Below are positions 35,519-48,418 of a stretch of DNA of 64,000 nt, piece after piece. The DNA lies in NCBI GenBank assembly GCA_037039685.1, contig JAWNGF010000003.1, positions 744,001 through 808,000 of the forward strand. The letters are read 5' to 3'. The position numbers were made by a program, and so were the translations under genes. Origin of the DNA: Ceratobasidium sp. AG-K. Its lineage: Eukaryota; Basidiomycota; Agaricomycetes; Cantharellales; Ceratobasidiaceae. The notes beneath the pieces were generated by a model. It worked only from the letters and a program-made list of their open reading frames with translations. It had not been told where the DNA came from and made no database searches. How positions within the stretch are numbered: position 1 is the first letter of the stretch; each line of letters begins with the position of its first letter.

Positions 35519-38500
35519 CTCCTACTTATTCCCCACGACGTCATCGCACAAACACCTGATCTAATTTGATTGCCTGGAGCGACGCACAAGTCATCATCCA
35601 CCTCGTCATCCGGCCCAGACAGCACTAGCCCCCGGCGCCCATCGTCTACTGTACTTCCCCAAGCGCTCGCTGGAGCTCAATCACTGTACAAATAGACTTT
35701 TTATCTCTGCTTGATTTGGGTCTGTTGACCTCGTCGACTCAGCTGCCCCTGCTTCCCTAGCACCTTCTTCGGATCCGCACATCTCTCCACAAACACAACT
35801 TATAAACCATTGGACAAAATCGAGACGAGCGCTGAGGAATCACGGCTCTGCGGTGCTCGAGATCGCCACCCCTGTGCCCGCCACCCCTGTGCGAGACGCC
35901 CTCGAACCAACCAACTCCAGGAACGCACCCTCGATAATGAGCAACTCCCCAATTTCGGAAACAACAGAAACAAACTGGATACGCCTATCTCAGAACCTGA
36001 CGATCCTAGGGTGGATCTTCACTGGGCCACCTCTATTATTTTCTTTTACAATTCATGCCCACTGGTGCGAACAGTGCGCCAATTGCCTGGAGTGACGTAA
36101 TTTCTACTAATCAGGAAGCACCATGGTCCTCTTTAGCGGCCGTGTAAGAGATCTCGGATTAATATAATAGAAATTGGGCTGAGGTGAGTACACGTACAGA
36201 GAGTGAATGTCTCAGACTTTATAATAAGTATCAACTACTCTCACAGACACTTTCCATGGTAAATTGGTCTACACTGGCGATTCCGTTACCATTGTAATAG
36301 CAACATTCCAAATCAAGACGCAAGGCATATTACAACTCGCCAAACGTACTCACGCCAGAACCAGGCAGTTTATCGCTATTACGTCTAATTGTGGCCCGGG
36401 ACTCCAAGTACACCGGCGAGCCATTTGCCCCCCCCCCTAGCTTGCAGATCTCCTTGCGCTCATCACTCCTCTTGCGACTAGACTCTGTCAACAATGCCCA
36501 GACTTTGCTCCAAGCTCTGGATGACCCCAGAACATCTGAGGGCCTCATAATCTGGCAGCTTTGGGGGACCGGAGTGCCCGGAACCGATTGGAATTTCGCC
36601 CGAGTCCTTTACAGCACCGGTACCATAGTCTTGACTACGGGCCACGCCCCAAAGAATCATCCTGGTCACGAATATGACCAACGTAGACACAGTAGCAAGG
36701 GCCATAAAGTTAAAGTCCGATAAACTAGGCTTTCTCGCAAGAGCGGGTGGTGGCTCTAAGGGTGCTCGAGCAACCCACCCCGCATTTTGCAATTATCCTA
36801 ATACTAATTTCAGATGACTTATTACAGAGATATGGTTAGGAAAGAGTGGCTACGGAGCATGGGCGCATACAAAAGCTGCTATCTCGGTCAAGGTAAATTC
36901 AGCCACTCACTTCGTTGTTCGCGTAGGACTGGACGCATATCACAAGTGTGGCAAAGTGGGCGCATTTACCGACACCTAATACCAATCACGATGATGTGTA
37001 CCCTACCTGTTGACTCGCATATCTTTAGGGATAGAAAACTGGCTAAATCCTGTCATCCTGTTGGAATCGTTCCCCAGGCGCTTTCGCAGTTGGCGGATCA
37101 CGTGGCCAAGTTCACTCAATTTGGTTACATCCTTTTAAATTTTCCAAACACATTTGTGAACAATAGGTTTAGCGTAACCCAGATGAAACGTCGCTCGCGT
37201 GCTGAATAAAACGTCTTTGGAGCCAAGTAACATCTCAAACACCCGCCGCACCTCGACAAATGCATTTACTTTGCTTGTCATTTCAGTGGCGACTGCTCGG
37301 CGAGCGGCCTGCATTGATTCTGCCACCAAAACCTAACCTTCCACTCGATGGATGACATGCCATTTCCGGGCTACCATCACCTCGTGATCTACATGTCGTC
37401 TGGTCGATCCAGCATTTCAACGCACGGACCTACAAGCTAGCCCCGGAATTACACCAAAGCGTCCTCTCTATGTCATCCATCCATCGCCAGCTTGGAGAAA
37501 ACGTGTTTTTCATCCCCAGTATGACAGCAATGTAGATCCGATGGGCCCCGCCCTAGATCAAAACGACATCTTTGGGCTCCACCACGTGTCTCACCTATCA
37601 ACGAGCAACCAACGACAGGCTGAATCACGTCAAGTGATGGTGATTGGTCGATTCGTGCCGAGCTGGTCTCGAAACACCACATCGAAATGATTGAGAAGAT
37701 AGACATGCGCGCTTGTCCATAAACTTTCGACATTCATTGTCATGCTCGAGATCAAAATGGCATGTCAATCATATCGAAAGATGGGCACGCCACCCAAAAG
37801 GCCACGTGCCTGTCCTTCTCTGCCTCAAATTCATAAGCGCCACTACCACCTACCTTTCAAAAGTAATAATAGCAAGTCGGGGTATAACTCAGGCTGTCGC
37901 GTAGCTATGTCTAAGAGCGCAATTAATTCGTTAATTGCCTCACGGCTCGATGAAACTAACCTTAGTCCAAATGCTTATTGACTGACCCACACATCGCCGC
38001 CGATCCTCCCCTGCTTGGGTCATTCCGGAGGTTCCCATAGAACGATTACTTGCGGATGAAACATCTACCTGTGTGTAGGGAATTTGGCATACTATCTTCA
38101 CGCCATCCGCTTGTAATATTGAGCTGCTCCTGTTTTGTGTTTTTGGTCTCGGAGGAGACTTTCATCTTGAGATGATCTACAATGATTCTACATGCTTGAA
38201 GGCCGATGAATCCTTGGCAATTCGCTTCGGCCGTGAATATACGAGAACCAGAAATTGTTGGCGCCGATGTACCTGGATATATGCACAAGATTATGCAATT
38301 CAACACAAACAAGACAAGCAAATGCTAATTAACAAGGCTATTCAAGTGTCGTGAACCCTCGTGTCCATCTCATATGAGGAGGTTGTAAAGACCGGGAATA
38401 ACTAAGTCGGAATCAGATAAATTATCTACAAAAGGATCCCCAACAAATCCCTTGAACCTCGATTGCATTCAAGATAATCCAAGCATATTGGTCCTTGGAA

Positions 38501-41500
38501 ATGCTGGTCTGAATACCGCGCTTTCAACGCCCGTAAGCGGTCTTGGAGGCACGTCGATTTGAAACTACTCGCTGTATTTGGGAAATCTTAACGCACCCAC
38601 GCATACCTTGGAGGCTCTCCAAGCTACCCTAGAGCCGTCAGTAACTGTTGCGCATCGTGAAGTATGCTTGCTGCAATCTTAAATTGTCAAGGAATTACAC
38701 AATCCACTACCCACTGAACAACGATAACATCCGACCAAAACCATCCGAAACGCACATATGGATGGGCCAGCAAAATTTTCCGGATTTTGGCATATGCTTC
38801 CTCGACCATGCTTCTTTACTATTTTTCTAACCCAAAACACGATGAAGCCGGCGGAAGCGTCAGTTTTGCTAATGGTGGGGTTCAATTTGTATCTTTATTG
38901 GCGCCTTATTGTGTCAGTAGGTACAATCGGTCAGAAAATTGGCATCCCCGAACGCTCCAATCTCTTTTTTTTGAAATTAGCGTTTGCTAGTATTTCTATT
39001 GAACCAGATCAGATGCGTATGCAACATGTAGGCGCCCTTTCCTCGTTATTTCGTTCATATTCAAGGGCAATCACCGCCGCCGACTTGCGAGCGCTTACTG
39101 TAAACTAGTCAGCAAACTAGTCAGCGATCGCTTTGTCGGTCAGCATCTGCGAGACGCCATTCCCCTGTCAACGCCGATGTCAAGCCGGTACCAGTAGCCA
39201 CTACCAGCCACAATCGGAGCCGATCGCGTCAGCTCTATCACGTAAAGGTACATCAGCTACTCGTTCGCTCCGCAGTCGATACGATCGTAATTTTTCGCTT
39301 GCGTGCATGTTTGATCTGCACGCAAGTGTTGACACACCACAAACGTACCCGATGATCGCCAGCTACACCCCGGGTTGTGCCGAGGCATATAACATAGACT
39401 AGTGCGAAGTTGATCGTGGCTCTTCGACCGTTCCGTCGGTTCCGCATTTTAGCTATGATTAATCGACGTCAATACTACCTAATCGGTGCCTTTTCGGGAC
39501 CTATGCTAGCCAGGGTGGTTCGTCGCCCCCTCACACAGAGACATGTAACGGCCCGCCACGCGCGTTCATCTCGGATATTCCCATTCACAATGAATCTGCA
39601 AGGAAGTTGTTGGGTTCGGTACAGATTTCACACCTAATCTCAATCCTCGATTGATTTCATGTCTAACGTTTGCGAGTAATACCCCATTCAGGTCCCCACT
39701 ACGGGTGAATCGGCACAGATACTCTATTGTTGTACTACGGGGTGAACCTCCACACCCCAGGTACGAAGATGTTTGGCGAGCGATCATAGCGCGCCAGCGT
39801 CCGCGTTTGTGACAAGCTGCGCGCTCATATAGCGGTCGGTTGCCTAAAATCAGTGTAGCCTTATGCGGAATCAATACACCCGGTGCGATCCTGCCGAAAT
39901 CCCCGCGAGGGACGAGCAAGATTCTGAAAGCGCAAAAACAAAACTACGCGTCGCCGATGCGAAAGGCACGGAGAAATGATGTGCAATGTGCCACCGAGGG
40001 TGCATGAAACTGAAATGGGTCGGACCGAAATCGGAACTACGCACACCAGTATGGGGCATATTGACGTCGGGTGTGCGAATGAGCGCCGGACAACCCCAGG
40101 TCAAGTACAAGCTCTGTGGGGTACGAGGATCTGTTCCTGGCGACGAGAGTGGTTCGTTTCAACACTGGCATAGCTTTCGGGTCTTTTAGCCCCCGACCGG
40201 CGTTTACTGTCGGAATATATCACCCCAAATGGCCATGTTACTCGGCGATGGTCGGCACTCGTACTCTAGAGAACGTTCTGTCATTCTATAATTTATCTAC
40301 TCGTCGACTCAGGCTTACTTCAAAGTGCAGGAACTTTGGATGGGCTAACAGCCAATCCCCCTCGCGAGCGTCAACCAAGTGATCACGTATCATGGCATTG
40401 CCCATGTTTGCTCATCCAACTTTCAGTGGTTTGAGCATGGGGCTGAGCATGGATAATTTGTACCTAATAACCTTTGCTTTTAGCTATATATCTACATAAA
40501 TTTTATACTGGGGATCGACATTGGAACGCACGTGATCCGAGCATCGAAACTTGGGGCGCTTCCGTTCCCATCTTTGAAAGAGCAGTTTGCCCCAATAAAC
40601 CAGAGACAGACTTGCGTGCTCCTGTCATGCATAATATGAAATGACGAGGGAAACAACCGTGATACACGCATATTTTCGCGCTAAGGCCAAAAATGGTTAT
40701 TTGGCGGTCATCGGAGCGTCGCTGGTCCCGAAACCTCTTAATGAGCAAACTATATCATGCACAGGAGACACTACGACTTAATGAAATGTGCGCGTACTAT
40801 ATCGGTGGGATTTATTTCTCCCCGCAAATATTGGACTGAAGCACACGCCTCTTGGAGATTGAAATCGTTCTCGGGTCTGTCGGCCTTGGGTACTTGGCGG
40901 TATGTGTGTCCCCCATGAGTACTACGGACAGTGGCGGGCGCCGTGGGCGCCCCAGTTATAGACATGGCTAGATTCGAGATGAAAATATCGAACCGGCACG
41001 ATCAGTATTATGTCTAGGAACTTGGGAAATTGTGTTCCCGCTGCAGTCTTGACCCAGTCCTAGACTTGGTCCAGGAAGTACGGATTGATGGTACGCACCT
41101 GAAGATCTGGCACGAGACGAAGGGCGTGTAAGAAGGTGATTCTCGTTGATCGCATATTGCACCCCGCAGACGACCCACTTGCGCTTTAACATGTCAACAA
41201 ACATACGTTGTAATAGGGGGAGCATCTTGGGTGTGTATATACGAATGATCCTTCACATAGCATCTTGCTTTTGCTCCTCGGAGCGCTCTGCGGAAAACGT
41301 CGTCCGAGTCTATGCGCAGTGTGGTGATATTGGGTCATGGGAAATCGTACTCAGGGACGTTTTCAAGTACGTACAAGTGGTTGGGACCTCCACCTCGCTT
41401 CAATACACTGGCGCCTACTTCCCGGAACGGATGGTACAGTAACGCATGACCCTTGAGCGCCCATATACCAATGATTCGTCGAGACGCCATTTGATACTGC

Positions 41501-43083
41501 GACCTAGACCATTTGCCAGTGTGGATGCATCTAATCGGCTATTCATGAGAGACATTCCATGGACTCAAGGTTTTGGCTGCAACAAACGAGTTGAGTAAGT
41601 AGATGGATGGCGTCAACGGTACCGGTAACGGTATGATTCCGGTGCAGATGGTGGCAACCGACAAGGTTGAATATTTGCCACCATCAATCCATGCTAAATT
41701 GAGTTGCGAAGACATTACGCCTCACATATATCTTGGACGATCAAGCTCTCAGAGCCACGTGGCTGATTGTATTCAAATCGCAGTTTCTACCAGCGTAAAC
41801 CTGTACTGCTTCATGTCCAACGAGTTTACGTTATTTGAGGGAAGTTTGCAGTGGCTCGAACTGGACTCGCCTTGCGTAGCTGCTCGTTCAAGCTAGGGCC
41901 GGTCAGCTTTGGTTCCCGGAGGGGCGGAGTTGGGTCACAGTCCGAAGAGTTGTCACTCTACTCGACTTGGCATGTAGCCACGTGTCGGGGCCAGCCCATA
42001 TTATCATTCCGGTATGACTAGATGATGATGAGATAGCCGTTTATCCATCTCGTATTCGAGGATTACTGGATGGTTTGCTCACGATCAAGACATCACTATA
42101 GGATTGGCAACGAGGAGAACATTTCCATTTCCAGAGGTAGTTAACGAGGGCCGGGTAATGGGCCAACTACGTATAATAATACGGTTTAGCTGCTGATAGA
42201 CTTTGATGCCGAGGCTGGGGTGTAGCTGGTGGCTGTGAAGTATCATTCGGGTGTGAAAACCCTATGATGAAATTTAGGAGTCCATAGATGTCCACGTCAA
42301 ACACTGCTGGACCTCTCCAAATTTGTTTTTCTCAGCGTCCCTCACGACAATCAAAACGACCTGATGTCCCGGCAAATACATCTTCAGATGACTTGTACGG
42401 AATAGCCGAAAGCTGGAGTTGAACCCGATCCGGGGCGCAGGCCTATCCGGTCAAGGATAGAGTGTGTTTCATCACCGATAACTCACTCAGTCAGAATACC
42501 TCGTTCGCTTCGGGTGCAATCCGATCGTCAAACAGTATCCGGACCGAGAGAGTGACAGCCACTTGCTATACTGTACTCGATTCGAAATTCGAACTCGGGG
42601 CTACCCTGGTTCGATGTCCCTTGGATGAATTTCTTAACCCAGTTCAAATGCGAGCCGATCGAACCCCACCGTTTTGGGCTTACCTCTGTCGGGATTAGTT
42701 TTGGCTAGACTCTCCACCATTTTTTTCCAATTCTTGTGAAGGTAGGCGAGTTTCTGTCCATCCAGTCATCGATTGGTCACTTAGCAGTGTCAAGCTCGGA
42801 GGTATCTGGCTTTTGCTTGATTTAGGGTACCTAGTTTTCTTCTCCCAACCATCATACCTGGACATGAAACTGCTAGCATCCTCAGAGGTACAAAAGGGTG
42901 AGCTGTTTTCCGTTTGCTCAGCCCGTCAGGTCAAGTCTGATAGCTGGTTCTCTCCCTACGCTCGTGATATCTATCTGTCTATCTTATCCAGCATCGCTGC
43001 CGCCGCATTCACAAGCGTCCCCTCCGGCTAGCCCGTCCGCCACCCCAACTACAAACGATCCACCAGCACATACGCAGGCCGAC
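35519..43083. other. 7.5 kb gene-poor stretch
   Basis: No gene I can support. The longest frames (36478-36792 minus, 38758-39108 plus, 41146-41442 plus, 41603-41896 plus) are near or below 120 residues, lack family motifs and are not joined by convincing splice sites. 36478-36792 includes one membrane-like segment (MALATVSTLVIFVTRMILWG). A C run lies near 36427-36438 and a short direct repeat (aactagtcagc) near 39104-39125. It may hold decayed genes or transposon remains too old to name. Confidence 0.4.
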
Positions 43084-43826
43084 ATGTCGCTCTCGCCCAC
43101 CGCTTTCACCGAGTTTTGTTCGCAAATTCCCATGGTAATCGCCATGGAGCGTCATGCAGACATATTTGACATCAGTGCTGGCGTCGAGTGGGTTTTTCTG
43201 TCTTCTGTTGATGATTAGCACTCCCCTGATTTTGGCTTATTCCCTTATAGTGTCACTCGATACTTTGATGGTACAGCAGAGCTCGATGCATCTGCAAATC
43301 CGGCTGCTCTGCGTTACTTGTATGCCTTTGAAGTTAGCCTTCAATCTGGGGACCCGAAGCACCACTTGAAGTACGTTTAATAATTTTACGTGTTCATACT
43401 CGGTAATAACATGAGGCGCAGCGAGACTGCCCATACTGCATCGGGAGCATCGAACGACTACATACTTTTCGAGAAGCCCTACGTGAGTGAATGGCAAGCC
43501 AGCGTACGAGTCTTAGACCACTTATGTTACTACCTAGATCGTCCCAAGCACCTCTGTATACCGTTGTCGGTTCCGCCTGGCAATCCGTTCGTTCCTTTTC
43601 CCTCGGCACGGCCAAACTGGTAAATCCGTTCATCGCTACAATCATTTCCATAACACTCATTACAACGTTTCTAGGCTTCTTTCAAGTTCGAGTCGCCGCA
43701 GTCTTTGCACTCCCTGATGCTACCAGCCCGGGAGGTACACGTATGATTCGTGCACCCACTGCAGTCCATCGCTTTAGCTTGCAGGTTAAGGTTTCCCCTG
43801 GGTCTATTCTCAACGCTGTGCGCTAA
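43084..43826 (+). CDS. Hypothetical protein with C-terminal membrane segment, frame partly unresolved
   Basis: Exon 1 43084-43187 (MSLSPTAFTEFCSQIPMVIA), intron with gtgggt donor, exon 2 43251-43370 (VTRYFDGTAELDASANPAAL), intron, exon 3 from 43422 (NETAHTASGASNDYILFEK). A 56 bp intron with a ttactac branch site seems to follow. The last exon holds a strong membrane segment (NPFIATIISITLITTFLGFF), but that frame is not in phase with exon 3 through this intron, so either the splicing differs or an indel is present. The family was not recognised. Likely a small membrane-anchored protein. Confidence 0.45.
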
Positions 43827-44133
43827 GGTAGCCAACATTCCGAAATACTGAATCTATTTGTAATTGTGGAATAGTCAAGTAATTGTACATACAAAGGGTC
43901 GGCTAATGTAACTGGTTTATTAGAATCTTCCAAAGTTAGATTGTCACCAACCTAACCCTGTAAATCGTGCTTCGTAATACAATGAAGCGCTAAGCGCTCA
44001 GGGCATGTGGCACGCCCCCACGTGGTGACGTCGAGGATCCTTCCCCTACGTAACAACACCGTCCACAGGGCGTAGCCCCCTGCAGGATATCCTCCAGTGA
44101 CACTGAGTAGATACACCACCCATACGTCTCGCA

Positions 44134-47100
44134 ATGTCGACGATCGACCCAAACAAGGCTACCTCAGCAAGCAACTCGTCGCGCACATTTGGCACGGCGT
44201 TTGTGACCAACATTATACTACTAGCTGTCCAAGTAGGAGCGTTTGTCGTACTCAAGAAGAAACTAAATAGGATATACACGCCCAGGACTGAGCTCCCTCC
44301 ACCTGGGTGAGTTTTCAACTTTGTTGTTCCAGAGCGTCTGTGTGACAAATAAAAAATTGGATGGTAGAAAGCGGACTGCTGAGCTGCCGAGTGGGCCTTG
44401 GCGATGGCTACCAGCGGTTGTATTCGCTCCGAGCGAGGATATTGTAGGTGCCTGGTCAGTTCGAGATTTCCCATTAACTCCGTGGCACAGATACGGAAGA
44501 ACGGACTCGACGCGTATCTATACGTCCGGTTCTTACGACTTATGATATGGATTTTCGGCGGTTTTACACTATTGTCATGGCCGGTTCTCCTTCCTGTCAA
44601 TTCGGTGAATATGCCTGGGGGAGTCAAAGACGGGCTGGCGCGGCTTTCCTGGTCCAAGTGAGTACTACCTCGTGTTTTGAGCTCGTATGAATAATCATGA
44701 TCCAATTTCTCAGCGTTACTGATACCCAACACAAGCGCTATATAGCTCATGTTGTCCTTGTTTATATCCTGACGTGTAAGCAACAGCATATGACTCCGCC
44801 GCACAACTGACATATTTATATCACCAGTTTTTGTATTCTTCCTTATTCGCCGGGAGCTGCTGGTGTTCGTACACGCCCGACATCAATTCCTAATATCAAG
44901 ATCGCATTCTCACCTCGCTCAAGCAAAGACGGTACTCATTACCTCCATGGTAAGGCGTTCTGGTTTTTAGCTCTAAATTTGCTAATATTCCTGGTTTCAA
45001 TTTTAAGCCGAACGAGCTATGCGAGGAAAAAGCCCTGCGCCAATTTTGTGCCTTTGTCCCAGGGGGGATTAACAAAGTTTGGATATATCGAGATCAGCCA
45101 GTAGGTGCACCAATACCCGTGAGAGCCATTCCTCACTTAGAAGCTTTCAGGACCTGCCTAAACTATACAACAACCGTCTCGAAGTCTGCCAGCAGCTCGA
45201 AAAGGCCATCGCCAAATATATGCGTGCAATTGCCAAGGCCTGGCGAGCTCATCGGAAAGCAGAGAAAGCGAAAGCGAAAGCGAGAGGCGAGGATGATATG
45301 GAAGCCAAATCAACAAATGGAACCCACGGTCAAAAAATGGACGCCTATCCAATGTCTCGAATTTCAACTGTGCGTCCTTCGATGCTTAATCAACCACTCC
45401 CCCCTACTCCTCGGCATTCTGGAGTTACCCCTACCAACAAGGCTGGAGAGCTTGTTCTAAATGACAGTTCACCTCGGCAGAACGGAGAATCTCGATCACA
45501 TCTGTTGGAGCCCTCTAGCCCTGAAACGAGGATGGCTATGGATCTTGTTCCTCGACCTACACACCGGGTTGGCCGGATTCCATTCGTCGGGGAGAAGGTA
45601 GATACATTCAATTGGTGCACGGTGCGTCAAAGGGCTATGTTATGTTATGTCGTTTCGTTGATCTGGCCGCAGGCTGAGATATCCAGGTTGAACGGAGAGA
45701 TAGCTGAAAGGCGCAAAGGACTTTCAGAGTGCAAACCCCATGGTAGTGCATTTATCCAGTGTAACCTCCAGATGGGCGCGCATGTGTTAGCTCAGTGCGT
45801 GAGTTACCACGAGCCTCTGAAGATGGTGGACAAGTGGATCGAAGTCGCACCGGATGATATAATTTGGGATAACATTGACGATGTAGGTTGAATTAGGTAC
45901 GAGATGCAAATACTGATATGGCGAATGCTGTAGGGGGCGTATGAAGTCCGGTCGCGTTATGTCCTTTCCTGGTTATTGACGTTTGCGGTTATCGCTTTGG
46001 TAGATATCACTACTAAAATTTCCATAACTGGGAGTGCTGACGAGAGTGTGTAGTGGTTTATTCCAACTGCATTCGCTGGTAGGCCCAATAACCATATCTA
46101 TAGTATTACCACCTAATATAGTATCGTACAGGTGTTTTGTCCAACGTGGATCAGTTGTGTTCCAAGGCTACCTGGTTGGCATGGGTGTGTCGATGTGAGT
46201 GCCCTCGATTACCTTAATACATGCCTCTAATTGGGACCCGCTTCAAGTGCCCGACGTGGTGCAGGGTATCATCCAAGGTGTTTTGCCGCCAGCATTTATT
46301 GCTATTCTCTTTATTCTGTTGCCGATATTTCTTCGGGGTAGGTTTAAGAGAGTGTGTTAGTAACTCGATACTGACAGCAGAGTAGCCATGGCCGTGTTCG
46401 AGTGCATCCCTCGGCACTCGTTGGTTTCGATCAGCTTGTACAAACGTTATTTCCTGTTCTTATTGGTGTACGTCACACTGTTGCTGTAAAGGGACTAAGC
46501 TAATGGTCTGCCCTAGTCATGGTTTCTTAACGATTACCTTAACCTCGGGTATAGCATCCTCAATAGTACCGGTATGCATACCACATTTCTCGGGCTCGAA
46601 CAGTATTTAACCCTCCGCTGCTAGATCTTGGAACAACCATCAAAAGCGGTGGAACTGCTGGCTAAAAACCTACCCAACGCTTCGATATTTTTCCTCACAT
46701 ATATTGTAGCCAACGGACTGGCTGGCAGCGCTAGTGCTCTTGCTCAAATCGGGCCCTTGGTGGTCTACTTCCTCAAGAAGCACTTGTTTGGCAGTACTCC
46801 CAGACAGGCATTCGATATCACATTCAAGATGCCTGCGGTATGGTTTCGCAGTTACCTTTGCATTGTGTAGGCTAAGACACGCCGTATAGGCTGATTTTGG
46901 TGTTATTTTGCCACGGATGTCCTTGCTGTGTACGATTTCCCTGGCATATTCGGTTAGTTAACCCGCCTGTACTTGAACCACTATAACTGATTATATGCTT
47001 AGGTGATCGCGCCTGTGATTAGTGGTCTGGCAATGTTTGCATTTGCCTTATACTACGTTGCCTGGAAGTTTCGTAGGTGCATCCTTCTTAGGTTCTAACT

Positions 47101-48323
47101 TGAGCGATTGATGTCCGGTTTAAGTGTTCCTTTGGGTCTATGATCAACCTGAAGCCCAGGAAACGGGGGGATTATATGTGAGTGGGTGCAGAGCAATTGC
47201 TTGTGATAAGCCAACAAGCCCTCCTTCTAGTTTCCTTTGGTGGTTTCAAATTTGTGTACGCGCGCCTTCATAAATATCCGGTCAGCTGCTACTAACATGT
47301 GTTTCCGGCCATGACAATTGGTACGTTGTAGTCATCGGACTGTACATCGAGCAACTCTGTCTGGCTGGTCTTTTCTTCCTCGACGCCCGAAAGACTGTAT
47401 CCCTTGTGTTGGGTATTTTCATGGTAATATTGATCGTCATCACCATCACTGTGCAGATTGTCTTGCGCAAGTCGTTCGATCGTGAGTCTTATTTGAGTTA
47501 ATTACTGGATGTTGGGTATATACTAACACGGAATCGTGCAAAGCCATCACGGATTTCTTGCCAATGTCTATGGCCACTAGAGCCCTACATGACAGACAGA
47601 AACGGCATGAGAAGGCGCGCCAAGACCCGGCCATACCGGTCATAGATGCGATTCATGAAGAAGAGATGGATCTCTTCAGGCGAGATCGTGAGTAAAACGA
47701 TTCCTGTCCTGGGTTGGGGACTAATATTATATCAGACCTGCAGACATTGATTCGGCGCAAAGTCAACAAGAAACTCAAGTTATCGACAAAGGTGAAAGAT
47801 AACAAGGACGCTGGGTTTGCTCCTCCTGCACCCGCGGCGGCCCCGGAAGCTGGAAGTAGCCTAAGAGCAGCGAACGGGGAGGCCCCACAGCTACCTCCGC
47901 CCAAACTCCTGACCCGCACGAACACCAGAGAGTCGCACGCTTCTGCTAAATCCAAGAAATCGAATCGCTCGAATATTGCACCAGCAGCCGCAGCACTTAA
48001 GAGTAGTGTCGCAGGCGATTCGAGTTCAGAGGACGATTCAGATTTGGACGACTATGCATTCGATCACCCAAACACGTATAGGGACGCCCCGTGGATATGG
48101 ATTCCCAAGGTACTACGGATGTTAAGACACTCGGAAGATACAGCTACTCACTGATCATTGATAACTTTAGGATGAGCTTGGCATTAGCAGCGCGCTTGTG
48201 GACGAAATGCATAGGGCAAAGGTTGACGCCTCGGACGAGGGGGCGCTGATGACTGAAAAGGGCGTGGTTGAGGTCCAAAGGAATCCCCCGGATGAGAATT
48301 GGAGTGGTGGTTTAGATAACTAA
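44134..48323 (+). CDS. CSC1/OSCA-type stress-gated cation channel (DUF221 family)
   Basis: Many exons from the ATG at 44134 (MSTIDPNKATSASNSSRTFG) to TAA at 48321. The first membrane segment (FVTNIILLAVQVGAFVVL) is followed by a DIVIRKNGLDAYLYVRFLRL block, typical of the N-terminal part of fungal CSC1/RSN1 proteins. There is a large cytosolic loop (CEEKALRQFCAFVPGGINKV, LEVCQQLEKAIAKYMRAIAK with a charged helix), then a run of membrane exons between about 45950 and 47480 making up the RSN1_7TM core (for example FLTYIVANGLAGSASAL). The C-terminal tail is cytosolic, with a polar Ser/Pro-rich stretch and NPPDENWSGGLDN at the end. The family conducts calcium and other cations on osmotic or mechanical stress in the plasma membrane. 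Not every exon was traced. It converges on the EPT1-type gene with a 95 bp gap. Confidence 0.85.
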
Positions 48324-48418
48324 GCTATGGATCCTTAGCGCATGCATAGTGTCGCATGCTTGATTATTATAGATGCTATCATACACGACAAACATGCGAA
48401 CATCTACTAGCCAAAAGC

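Noticed and set aside
35090..35569. 159-codon plus-strand frame
   Set aside because: Antisense shadow of the PP2C N-terminal exons.
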